Shown: positions 1-6,121 of the stretch, piece by piece | Numbering within the stretch: the stretch's first letter is position 1 | Layout: the number at the start of each line of letters is the position of its first letter | Assembly (NCBI GenBank): GCA_009618505.1 | Contig: WJOQ01000147.1 | Coordinates: 1 to 13,559 of the forward strand | Direction: 5' to 3' | Source of the DNA: Clostridia bacterium | GTDB taxonomy: Bacteria > Aerophobota > Aerophobia > Aerophobales > AE-B3A | DNA: 13,559 nucleotides | Notes under the pieces: generated by a model | Databases searched by the model: none | Told to the model about the DNA's origin: nothing | The model's input: the letters and a program-made list of their open reading frames with translations, nothing else | Program-made: the position numbers and the translations under genes

Positions 1-1
1 T

Positions 2-349
2 CTATACCTGGAAAACCTTAAGAATTTGAATGTTAAAGTACAAATCGCTACCGAGGACGGAAGTCAGGGCTACAAGGGCCTGCTTAGCGAATTCTTCTTT
101 CATCTTCTCAAAGAAAATTCTCAAATAGACTTAGTTTGCGCCTGCGGCCCTATGCCTATGCTCAAAAAGATAGCTCAATTAAGCCTGAAGTACAAAATCC
201 CCTGTCAAGTATCATTGGAACAAAGAATGGGCTGTGGGATAGGAGTTTGTTTGGGATGCACCATAAAGGGAGAGAGTGGCTATCTCCGTGTCTGTAGTGA
301 TGGCCCAGTTTTCCAGGCTAATCAAATCCGCTGGAAAGAAGAAAGGTAA
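2..349 (+). CDS. pyrK: Dihydroorotate dehydrogenase electron transfer subunit PyrK, C-terminal part (5' end outside window)
   Basis: This is the C-terminal part of the FAD/[2Fe-2S] subunit that passes electrons from class 1B dihydroorotate dehydrogenase to NAD+ in pyrimidine synthesis. The frame is open from base 2, so the gene begins outside the window; a TTG at 26 is internal, not the start. Visible are the nucleotide-binding segment CACGPMPML and the iron-sulfur cysteine cluster MGCGIGVCLGC followed by RVCSDGPVF. These give the four cysteines expected for the [2Fe-2S] site of the PyrK family. The TAA stop lies four bases before pyrD, and PyrK and PyrD-1B form one complex, so the pair is an operon. 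The visible part looks intact. Confidence 0.93.
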   Translation, partial: LYLENLKNLNVKVQIATEDGSQGYKGLLSEFFFHLLKENSQIDLVCACGPMPMLKKIAQLSLKYKIPCQVSLEQRMGCGIGVCLGCTIKGESGYLRVCSDGPVFQANQIRWKEER

Positions 350-353
350 GTAG

Positions 354-1272
354 TTGAACATAAATCTGAAGAGCAAGTTGGGTCGGGTTAGTCTAAATAA
401 CCCGGTTCTGGTTGCAGCGGGGACATTTGGGTTCGGAGAAGAATACACCGCCCTCATCAATCTTAACAAACTGGGAGGAATAATAACTAAGACAGTAACG
501 CTGGAACCCAGGAAGGGAAATCCCCCCCCTCGTTTGACAGAAACACCTGCTGGACTTCTCAATGCTATCGGACTAGAAAATCCAGGAATAGATGTTTTTC
601 TTAAGCAAAAATTGCCCTTTTTTGAGTCAATTCGAGGCTGTGCTCATTGTCAACATTGCCGGAGAAAAAGAAGAAGATTATCTCACTCTTGCTGAAAGAC
701 TGAATGAGAAAGAAAGAATCGATGCTCTAGAAATAAATATCTCCTGTCCCAATGTGAAAGAAAAAGGCCTTATTTTTGGCACCGACCCGGGACGAACTTT
801 TTTGCTAGTAAAGAAATTGAGAGAAGTTACCAATATCCCTCTTATAATCAAACTAACGCCCAATGTAACTGATATCAGTGAAATCGCCCAGGCTGCTCAG
901 GAGGCAGGAGCGGAAGCCTTATCATTGATAAATACCATACTGGGTATGTCCATTGATGTAGAGACGAGAAGACCTAAGTTAGGTAACATCACCGGGGGTC
1001 TTTCTGGGCCAGCAATAAGACCTATCGCCGTAAGAATGGTACGAGAAACTTTTCAAAAGGTTAGCCTGCCTATAATAGGAATGGGGGGAATAACCTGCAG
1101 CGAGGATGCCTTAGAATTCATTCTGGCAGGGGCCAGTGCAGTAGCTGTAGGAACGGCAAATTTCATCGATCCTAGCACAGCCCTCAGGATAGTTGAGGGG
1201 ATTAAACAATATATGCAAAGAAAAGGTATTGAAAACTTTGAGGATTTAATAGGTTGGCTTAATATAGGTTAG
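354..1272 (+). pseudogene. pyrD: Dihydroorotate dehydrogenase catalytic subunit PyrD (class 1B), split by a single-base frameshift
   Basis: This is the FMN-dependent catalytic subunit that oxidises dihydroorotate to orotate and partners with PyrK. It starts at TTG 354, with a GAAAGG ribosome site seven bases upstream; MNINL... is a usual family beginning. The first frame carries NPVLVAAGTFGFG and GNPPPRLTETPAGLLNAIGL, then runs off into an unrelated tail ending at 695. The other frame resumes from about 619 with the expected SQFEAVLIVNIAGEKEED, the class 1B catalytic-cysteine motif NISCPN (Cys about residue 131 after correction) and the FMN-phosphate region IGMGGI...AVAVGTANF. Removing one T from the six Ts at 618-623 joins both parts into a 305-residue protein, the normal family length. 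All conserved blocks are otherwise intact. A recent mutation or a homopolymer sequencing error is therefore more likely than an old pseudogene. Confidence 0.9.
618..624 (+). other. Frameshift site in pyrD (T6 run followed by G)
   Basis: The six Ts at 618-623 are where the pyrD frame changes. With five Ts the reading is Leu-Pro-Phe-Leu-Ser-Gln-Phe, which matches the alignment expected for the family. With six Ts, frame 354 diverges at once. Slippage on this run (sequencing, replication or RNA polymerase) would account for it. No ribosomal frameshift stimulator is obvious downstream. Confidence 0.8.
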
Positions 1273-1314
1273 GCCAATTTCGGGCAAGCGCTGTTCTCGA
1301 TGTCTTGAAACGCT

Positions 1315-1346
1315 ATCTTTGAGGGGGAAAACATTTCCCCTCAACG
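1315..1346. repeat. Hairpin-forming intergenic palindrome, copy 1
   Basis: The arms TTGAGGGG (1319-1326) and CCCCTCAA (1337-1344) pair, and the stem continues through AAA/TTT with one bulged G. The reverse complement of these 32 bases matches 3327-3358 at 30 of 32 positions, so the element occurs twice in opposite orientations. No T-run follows it, so it is not a classic intrinsic terminator. It lies 43 bases after the pyrD stop codon. Confidence 0.75.
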
Positions 1347-1406
1347 TGCTCTAAAGGCTTCTAGCTACGGAAAAAGTGTAAGGAGTATGATTGATATCCG
1401 TTTCGC

Positions 1407-1472
1407 CTCGTAGGTGGACAAAGCTTGTCCAAGCGAGATACGAGATACGATTCACCAAATACGATATAGAGG
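1407..1472. repeat. Hairpin plus 7-bp-periodic ATACGAN repeat, locus A
   Basis: A hairpin with seven-base arms TGGACAA (1415-1421) and TTGTCCA (1425-1431), flanked by pairing CTCG/CGAG, is followed by heptamers in phase: ATACGAG, ATACGAT, TCACCAA, ATACGAT (1438-1465). This resembles the periodic array at 3113-3175. The stretch happens to be open in the frame of the next gene, giving a false 23-residue upstream extension from GTG 1414. Confidence 0.55.
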
Positions 1473-1482
1473 ATATATTTCC

Positions 1483-2493
1483 ATGTTCGTCTGGTTGAAA
1501 TTTCTTATGTGTGGTGCATCTATCCTTTATGTAGGCTACAGACTATCCTACTATGGGGATGTCATTTCTGAAAAAACAAATCTCAGTCGAGGCCTGATAG
1601 GATTTGTCTTTCTTTCCCTGGCTACAACCCTTCCGGAAATGGTTACCAGCGTTAGCGCTATAACCATCGTTCAATCACCTGACCTGGCCGCAGGCAATAT
1701 CTTTGGCTCTATCGTGATGAACATAATGTTTATTGCCTTACTAGATTTAATCCAGGGAAGAGGCTCTCTCCTTCATACAATAAAAACAAGTCATATCCTT
1801 TATGGAGGTTTAGGCATCATAGCTATGGCTATTGCTACTTTCTCTATCATGCTGCGACACGAGTTCACAGGCAATCTGGGCCTATTTAATTTTGGATTGG
1901 ACAGCCTTATTCTCATTATTATTTATGCCGTTGGGTTGAAACTCATCTTTGGCCAGGACAAAAAAATTAAGTCAGAGGAAGAAAACTCGGTAAAGCCACC
2001 TTCAATATACTCAGGAATTCGCCTCAGTTCAGCCATAACGCTGTTTTCCCTTTGTTTTATTATCATAGTCTTCCTGGCAGTATGGTTAGCTAGTATTGGA
2101 GACGAAATAGTAATATCTATGAATTGGAACGAGGCCCTGGTAGGCACCGTTTTCCTTGCTCTGGCTACGTCACTACCTGAACTGGTAGTCTCTATAAGCA
2201 GTCTTAAGTTTGGCGCTGATATGGCTGTCGGTAATATCCTGGGAGCTAACTTCCTGGACATAATGATCATCCCTGCCTGTGATATTTTCTTTCGCCAGGG
2301 AGAGTTTCTCTCTCATGTAACTCCCAAACATACCATAACTCTCATTTTAGGTATAATCCTTACCGGAATTGTAGTTATAGGATTGATCTATAGATCCCGC
2401 AGATCTTTCTTAAAATTGGGTTGGGATGTCATAGCTATGCTGGCTACCTTTGTAGTAGGTGGATATTTCCTGATTTTAATAATGAAGGGTTAA
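1483..2493 (+). CDS. Sodium/calcium antiporter (CaCA family, YrbG-like)
   Basis: This is a predicted inner-membrane cation antiporter of about 336 residues, exchanging Ca2+ for Na+ or H+ as known for the CaCA superfamily. Both family alpha-repeats are present: FVFLSLATTLPE then GNIFGS (about residues 41-76), and TVFLALATSLPE then GNILGAN (about 221-256). Each has the glutamate expected at the ion site. Roughly ten hydrophobic segments flank a charged central loop (about residues 157-172, DKKIKSEEE), the usual arrangement. I chose ATG 1483 over GTG 1414 because AGAGG sits nine bases upstream and the extra 23 codons lie in repeat DNA. The DUF4416 gene follows after 22 bases, suggesting cotranscription. 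The ion cannot be read from the sequence. Confidence 0.88.
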   Translation: MFVWLKFLMCGASILYVGYRLSYYGDVISEKTNLSRGLIGFVFLSLATTLPEMVTSVSAITIVQSPDLAAGNIFGSIVMNIMFIALLDLIQGRGSLLHTIKTSHILYGGLGIIAMAIATFSIMLRHEFTGNLGLFNFGLDSLILIIIYAVGLKLIFGQDKKIKSEEENSVKPPSIYSGIRLSSAITLFSLCFIIIVFLAVWLASIGDEIVISMNWNEALVGTVFLALATSLPELVVSISSLKFGADMAVGNILGANFLDIMIIPACDIFFRQGEFLSHVTPKHTITLILGIILTGIVVIGLIYRSRRSFLKLGWDVIAMLATFVVGGYFLILIMKG

Positions 2494-2515
2494 ACAAGAG
2501 ATATGGATTGAGAAA

Positions 2516-3067
2516 ATGGGGAAGGTGAAAGAGCCCTTACCGGTGAAGTTGGTAGTAGGTATGATTTCGGGGGAAGAAAGTCTATTTGAGCAAGCAGAGA
2601 AAAAACTTACTCAAAAATTTGGATTGGTTGACTTCACAAGCTCGCTTTTGCCTTTTAATTGTACCGATTATTATAAAAAGAAGATGCAAATAAATCTAAA
2701 AAGGAAATTCATTAGCTTCACCAGCTTAATCGATCCAGCAAGAATAGTAGAGATAAAACTGTTTACTAACCAGCTTGAGGAAAACTTCTTCTGTCCTCAC
2801 TCTAAACAACGGCGTCTCAATCTCGACCCCGGATATATCACCCTGGCTAAACTGGTTTTAGCTACCAGTAAGAATTTTCAACACCGAATTTACCTTGGCA
2901 AAGGAATCTATGCTGAAATTACTCTTAGATATAAGAGAGGGAAGGGATTTACTTGTTGGGAGTGGACCTATCCTGATTATAGAAGCAAAGAATACATTGA
3001 AATATTCAACCATTTGCGGGAAATTTACTGCCATCAAGTCTTACAGAATCATCCTTCCTTGACATAG
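2516..3067 (+). CDS. DUF4416 family protein
   Basis: This is a 183-residue soluble protein of unknown function that I recognise as DUF4416. Family-typical segments run the full length: PVKLVVGMISGEESLFEQAE at the N-terminus, PFNCTDYYKKKM, a KRKFISF...LIDPARIVEIK block, LDPGYITLAKLVLATSKNF, HRIYLGKGIYAEITLRY and WTYPDYRSKEYIEIF. The length fits the family and nothing seems missing. There is no signal peptide or membrane segment. ATG 2516 is the only start compatible with the conserved N-terminus, but its ribosome-binding site is weak. With only 22 bases after the antiporter stop, it may be translated from the same transcript. No catalytic role should be inferred from the sequence alone. Confidence 0.85.
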   Translation: MGKVKEPLPVKLVVGMISGEESLFEQAEKKLTQKFGLVDFTSSLLPFNCTDYYKKKMQINLKRKFISFTSLIDPARIVEIKLFTNQLEENFFCPHSKQRRLNLDPGYITLAKLVLATSKNFQHRIYLGKGIYAEITLRYKRGKGFTCWEWTYPDYRSKEYIEIFNHLREIYCHQVLQNHPSLT

Positions 3068-3112
3068 TCAATTCTAAGAAGCGTCTCCGGATAAACTATT
3101 TCTGGCGCCATT

Positions 3113-3175
3113 CTCGTATCGCGTCGTGCGTGATGCGTATTGCGCAATACGACATACGATATACGCAATACGAGA
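3113..3175. repeat. 7-bp-periodic TACGA-rich repeat, locus B
   Basis: Nine heptamers lie in strict phase, for example CTCGTAT, TGCGTGA, TGCGTAT, TGCGCAA, TACGACA, TACGATA, TACGCAA, TACGAGA. The left half reads as the complement of the right half: the 16-base perfect palindrome CGTATTGCGCAATACG sits at 3136-3151. Bases 3121-3157 match 10331-10367 at 32 of 37 positions, and all differences are transitions. The array could extrude as a cruciform. Confidence 0.7.
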
Positions 3176-3221
3176 TTGTCCTTCGGTAGGCCATATATCA
3201 TCAACGTTATTATTTTGAAGA

Positions 3222-3250
3222 TTGACAGAACAGAGAAAAAATGTTATCAA
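3222..3250 (+). promoter_or_regulatory. Candidate sigma70 promoter P1 for the transaldolase gene
   Basis: A consensus -35 TTGACA (3222-3227) is followed by a 17-base spacer and TATCAA (3245-3250), which matches four of six positions of the -10 box. It lies about 130 bases before the GTG start at 3382 and reads towards it. Confidence 0.45.
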
Positions 3251-3261
3251 TGTACCCTCTA

Positions 3262-3290
3262 TTGACAAATCGTAGCATCGAAATTTCAAT
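3262..3290 (+). promoter_or_regulatory. Candidate sigma70 promoter P2 for the transaldolase gene
   Basis: A second consensus TTGACA (3262-3267) has a 17-base spacer and TTCAAT (3285-3290), four of six matches to the -10 box. A transcript from here would begin near 3297 and carry the 3329-3354 hairpin in its leader. P1 and P2 may act in tandem or one may be spurious. Confidence 0.4.
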
Positions 3291-3326
3291 GATTTTTTCG
3301 TTTAACAGGGGGAGCAGGCTGAAGGC

Positions 3327-3358
3327 CGTTGAGGGGGAATGTTTTCCCCCTCAAATAT
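3327..3358. repeat. Hairpin-forming intergenic palindrome, copy 2 (inverted relative to copy 1)
   Basis: Perfect 11-base arms TTGAGGGGGAA (3329-3339) and TTCCCCCTCAA (3344-3354) flank the loop TGTT. The 32-base unit is the reverse complement of 1315-1346 with two differences. It ends about ten bases before the AAGGAG ribosome site of the transaldolase gene, and no T-run follows, so it is not a standard terminator. An effect on translation of the leader is conceivable. Confidence 0.75.
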
Positions 3359-3381
3359 CTTGAAGGGAAAGGAGAAAGTGA

Positions 3382-4293
3382 GTGAAGGTTTTTATTGATA
3401 CAGCAAAATTAGATGAAATTAGGGAAGCCTGTTCCTGGGGGATAGTGGATGGGGTAACCACAAATCCGTCTCTCATTAAAAAAGCAGTGGATGCGCTAAA
3501 AGCAAAGAGCGAAAATATTGAAATGGAAGTCTATATCAAACAGATATGCGAGACAGTAGGCGAAGGTAAACCGGTTAGTCTGGAAGTGATTAGTCTAACT
3601 AGAGGGAAGATGATAGAAGAGGCAGAAATCCTCTATCATAAATTCAATAAAATAGCTGATAATGTAGTCATAAAAATTCCCATCAATACCTATAACGGAA
3701 AGGACACCACCTCTGACTATGACGGCCTCAAAGTCATAAGTGAATTAGGCAGGAAAGATATTCCGGTAAATGTAACCCTGATTATGAGCTCTGAGCAAGC
3801 ACTTCTAGCAGCCAAGGCTGGCGCTAAATACGCCAGTCCCTTTGCCGGAAGAATAGATGATTATATCAGAAAAAATCTAGATATAAAGTTTGAGAAACAA
3901 GACTATTTTGACTTTTGCTTAATGGAAGCCATAGGAGAACAGAGATTTTATGAAAGAATAGAGGACACCTCTGACAAGCCACCTCAATCAGTCTACCTTG
4001 ACCAGGAAATAAAAAAATATATTGACTTCGCTAAAGACAAAGGAATTGGCAGTGGAGTGGATTTGATTAAAAGTATCATGAAAGTCTATAAAAACTACAA
4101 TATGAAAACGGAGGTAATCGCAGCCAGTATTAGAAATGCAAGGCAGGTAAAAGAAATGGCTGAGGCGGGAGCTGATATCGCCACTATACCATTTAATGTA
4201 ATCAGAGAAATGATTGGGCATCCCAAAACTGCAGAGGGAATCAAGAATTTTGTGGCTGACGTGATACCGGAATACAGTGCTTTATTCAAATAA
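3382..4293 (+). CDS. Transaldolase family protein (TalC/FSA-like) with a ~60-residue insertion
   Basis: This is a class I aldolase-fold enzyme that would transfer dihydroxyacetone units between sugar phosphates, or act as a fructose-6-phosphate aldolase. Family landmarks are clear: FIDTA (Asp6), GVTTNPSL (Asn28), the Schiff-base lysine in VVIKIP (Lys98), NVTLIMS, ASPFAGRIDD (about 151-160), TEVIAASIRN and GADIATIPFNVI. TalC proteins are usually about 215 residues; this one has 303. About 13 extra residues lie between Asn28 and Lys98, and about 60 (roughly 161-221, EKQDYFDFCL... to DKGIG) sit between GRIDD and SGVDLIKSI. GTG 3382 is supported by AAGGAG eight bases upstream. The MerR-type gene follows by 25 bases. 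The substrate is uncertain because of the insertion. Confidence 0.82.
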   Translation: MKVFIDTAKLDEIREACSWGIVDGVTTNPSLIKKAVDALKAKSENIEMEVYIKQICETVGEGKPVSLEVISLTRGKMIEEAEILYHKFNKIADNVVIKIPINTYNGKDTTSDYDGLKVISELGRKDIPVNVTLIMSSEQALLAAKAGAKYASPFAGRIDDYIRKNLDIKFEKQDYFDFCLMEAIGEQRFYERIEDTSDKPPQSVYLDQEIKKYIDFAKDKGIGSGVDLIKSIMKVYKNYNMKTEVIAASIRNARQVKEMAEAGADIATIPFNVIREMIGHPKTAEGIKNFVADVIPEYSALFK

Positions 4294-4318
4294 GGAGCTA
4301 TCTGTCTGAAGAGATACT

Positions 4319-4762
4319 ATGAAAGGATATAGAGCAGGACTTGTTCTGGAAATAGTGGGTATTTCCTACGCTCAGCTCGATTACTGGGCAAAAATAGGTT
4401 TTATCAAGCCTAGCATAAAGAGCAGCGGCAAGGAGAGCAGACGCCTTTATTCCTTCGCCGATTTGGTGCGGCTGAATGCCGCCAAAAGTCTCCTGGACAG
4501 TGGTGTTTCCCTGCAAAAAATAAGAAAAAGCCTGAATTATCTTAAACGACACGAACCAGAGATAAAGGAACCCCTATCAGAACTCAAGCTTCTTACCAAC
4601 GGCAAAAGTATCTTCACCCTAACCAATGATCCCAAAAAAGTGATGGATGTTTTAAATAAAAGACAACTTGTCTGGAGTATAGCTATTGACAAAATCTCCC
4701 AGAAAACAAAGAGTGAAATTAAGAAAATAGGAAAAAAACAAGCTTCAGATAAAGCCAGCTAG
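4319..4762 (+). CDS. MerR-family helix-turn-helix transcriptional regulator
   Basis: This is a 147-residue DNA-binding protein. The MerR winged-helix region spans about residues 5-72: VGISYAQLDYWAKIGFIKPS, the wing RRLYSFADLVRL, then the helix SLLDSGVSLQKIRKSLNYL. The C-terminal half (TNDPKKVMDVLNKRQLVWSI) has no cysteine pattern for metals, and there is no long dimerisation coiled coil of the classic MerR/CueR type. It resembles MerR-like proteins with a small uncharacterised C-terminal domain, so the effector is unknown. The ATG at 4319 has GAAGAG five bases upstream. It lies 25 bases after the transaldolase gene, so it may be cotranscribed with it and regulate it, but no operator is evident. 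Confidence 0.8.
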   Translation: MKGYRAGLVLEIVGISYAQLDYWAKIGFIKPSIKSSGKESRRLYSFADLVRLNAAKSLLDSGVSLQKIRKSLNYLKRHEPEIKEPLSELKLLTNGKSIFTLTNDPKKVMDVLNKRQLVWSIAIDKISQKTKSEIKKIGKKQASDKAS

Positions 4763-4810
4763 CTCTCCCTCAAGCTATTATTTCCATAAATATACTAAGA
4801 ATATAGGTAA

Positions 4811-4969
4811 GTAGAAGAAGTTATAGAATCGGTACGCTATGCACTCCAAAATGGGATGCCAGGCGGTGGCTATATTTTCTCTACCAGTAATTGTATCTAT
4901 ACAGGCATGAGACTTTCTCGCTATAATCTAATGCTTAATATCTGGCGAGAAGATGGAAATTATGACTAA
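4811..4969 (+). pseudogene. Orphan C-terminus of a uroporphyrinogen decarboxylase (URO-D) family protein
   Basis: Fifty-two codons in one frame give VEEVIESVRYALQNGMPGGG, then YIFSTSNCIYTGMRLSRYNL and MLNIWREDGNYD before a TAA stop. This is a typical ending of URO-D/corrinoid methyltransferase-like proteins (the GGGYIFSxSxxI segment). In the same frame stop codons occur at 4808 and 4796, so the rest of the gene is gone. There is no plausible start or ribosome site. The stop codon overlaps the ATG of the following URO-D-family gene (ATGACTAA at 4962-4969), a usual coupled-gene junction, so this is likely the stump of a former upstream operon gene. Its ending differs from that of the next gene, so it is not a simple tandem copy of it. 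Confidence 0.75.
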
Positions 4970-6065
4970 GCGAGAGGTAAATTTAAAGATATTTGAGAAG
5001 AAAACAGAGAATCAAGTTTTGTTTCAACCAAGAATTGAATGGTGGTATCAATATAATAAAATTCGAGGAACCCTTCCACCAAGATATCAAAAGATGGATT
5101 TATTGGAACTTTTCGATGATTTAAATGTATCTATCAGATATTTTAGCTATGCTACGGGATTGCCAGATGCCATCAGAGTAAGACATTCAAAAAAGGCAAA
5201 GGAAAAGATTAAGGGGGAGAAAAAATTTTTGATTTATGACACTCCCAAAGGTGAACTAGTTGAGGAGTTGAGGCAATCCTCTGATGGAGCATGGCGGATT
5301 CATAAGTTTTCCGTAGAGACAACTGAAGATATAGAGAAGGCAATATGGCTCTTTGAAAATACCTCTTGCATGCTCATAAGAGAGAACTTCGAGAAAGGAA
5401 GTAAGTTTGTGGGAGAAAGAGGCGAACCTCAGTTTTTCGTTCCCCGAAGCGGCTATCAACGTCTTGCTATAGAGCTTATGGGCATGGAAAACTTGATATA
5501 TCTCTTGGTTGATTTCCCAAAAAAGGTTGAAAGATTAATGCAGGCGATTAATAATTCCTATGATTCTCTTTATGAAGATATAATCTCCTACCGAAAGGTA
5601 AAAATAATAAATTTTGGGGAAAATATAGATGCCAACATAGTCCCTCCTCCCTATTTTGAAAAATATTGTCTTCCTTTTTATGACACAAGATCAAGGCAAC
5701 TTCAAAAAGCTGGCATATATACCCACATTCATATTGATGGAAGTTTTAAGCCTTTATTTAAATACCTTAAAGATTTACCTTTTGATGGACTGGAAGCATT
5801 AACTCCTCTTCCTCAGGGAGATGTAAGCCTGGAGGAGATGAAAGATGCTGTAGGGAAAAAGATATTACTTGACGGGATTCCCGCTATTATATTTCTTGCT
5901 GATTACCCGCTGCAAAAATTCAAGGATTTTGTAAGAAAAATAATAGAACTTTTTTGGCCCAGGCTTATTCTGGGGGCATCCGATGAAGTGCCTCCGCCTG
6001 CTGACATAGAAAGAGTAAAAATTGTCTCTGAGATTGTAAATAATTTTAACCATGAAAAGTTATAA
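4962..6065 (+). CDS. Uroporphyrinogen decarboxylase (URO-D) family protein, methyltransferase-like
   Basis: This is a 367-residue soluble protein of the URO-D superfamily, which includes heme-pathway decarboxylases and cobamide-dependent methyltransferases of the MtaA/MtbA type. Recognisable blocks are FGENIDANIVPPPYFEKYCL, THIHIDGSFKPLF, GLEALTPLPQGDVSLEE, KILLDGIPA and LILGASDEVPPPADIERVKI. The position that carries His-x-Cys zinc ligands in MtaA-like enzymes reads His-Ile-His, so zinc-thiol chemistry as in MtaA is uncertain. It is probably not a heme-pathway HemE, because no heme gene is nearby and the N-terminus lacks HemE motifs. I chose ATG 4962 over 4953: MTKREVNL is the usual family beginning, and GAGAAG ends nine bases before 4962 but abuts 4953. 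A TATAAT at 4922-4927 could be a -10 box, but no -35 is seen. The mannosidase gene follows by 56 bases. Confidence 0.83.
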   Translation: MTKREVNLKIFEKKTENQVLFQPRIEWWYQYNKIRGTLPPRYQKMDLLELFDDLNVSIRYFSYATGLPDAIRVRHSKKAKEKIKGEKKFLIYDTPKGELVEELRQSSDGAWRIHKFSVETTEDIEKAIWLFENTSCMLIRENFEKGSKFVGERGEPQFFVPRSGYQRLAIELMGMENLIYLLVDFPKKVERLMQAINNSYDSLYEDIISYRKVKIINFGENIDANIVPPPYFEKYCLPFYDTRSRQLQKAGIYTHIHIDGSFKPLFKYLKDLPFDGLEALTPLPQGDVSLEEMKDAVGKKILLDGIPAIIFLADYPLQKFKDFVRKIIELFWPRLILGASDEVPPPADIERVKIVSEIVNNFNHEKL

Positions 6066-6121
6066 CCTCGTCAAAAAAGAGGATATTACGGAAAAATGAA
6101 TAAATGGAGGCTATACCATCT

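Larger units (their letters stand above)
3068..3381. other. 314-bp intergenic region with repeats and candidate promoters
   Basis: No credible gene is seen on either strand. In order it holds a 7-bp-periodic repeat (3113-3175), two sigma70-like promoters (3222-3250 and 3262-3290), and a perfect 11-bp hairpin (3329-3354) in what would be the leader of the transaldolase gene. No intrinsic terminator with a T-run follows the DUF4416 gene. Confidence 0.7.

Noticed and set aside
522..529. Run of eight Cs in pyrD as a second frameshift
   Set aside because: The frame is correct through it, encoding the conserved Asn-Pro-Pro-Pro-Arg segment.
1319..1344. Palindrome as an intrinsic terminator of pyrD
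   Set aside because: The stem is not followed by a T-run on either strand, and an inverted copy occurs elsewhere in front of a gene.
1414..1482. N-terminal extension of the antiporter from GTG 1414
   Set aside because: The 23 extra codons run through a hairpin and heptamer repeat, while ATG 1483 has a good ribosome-binding site and begins directly with the membrane protein.
3113..3175. CRISPR array
   Set aside because: The units are seven bases with no spacers, so this is a short-period repeat, not CRISPR.
3074..3289. 71-codon minus-strand open frame across the intergenic region
   Set aside because: It runs through the heptamer repeat and promoter-like DNA, has no ribosome-binding site, and its peptide resembles no protein family.
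4298..4552. 84-codon minus-strand frame opposite the MerR-type gene
   Set aside because: It lies antisense to the conserved DNA-binding domain and shows no family features.
6104..6121. ATG 6104 as start of the mannosidase
   Set aside because: It overlaps the GGAGG ribosome-binding site that serves ATG 6122 and has none of its own.
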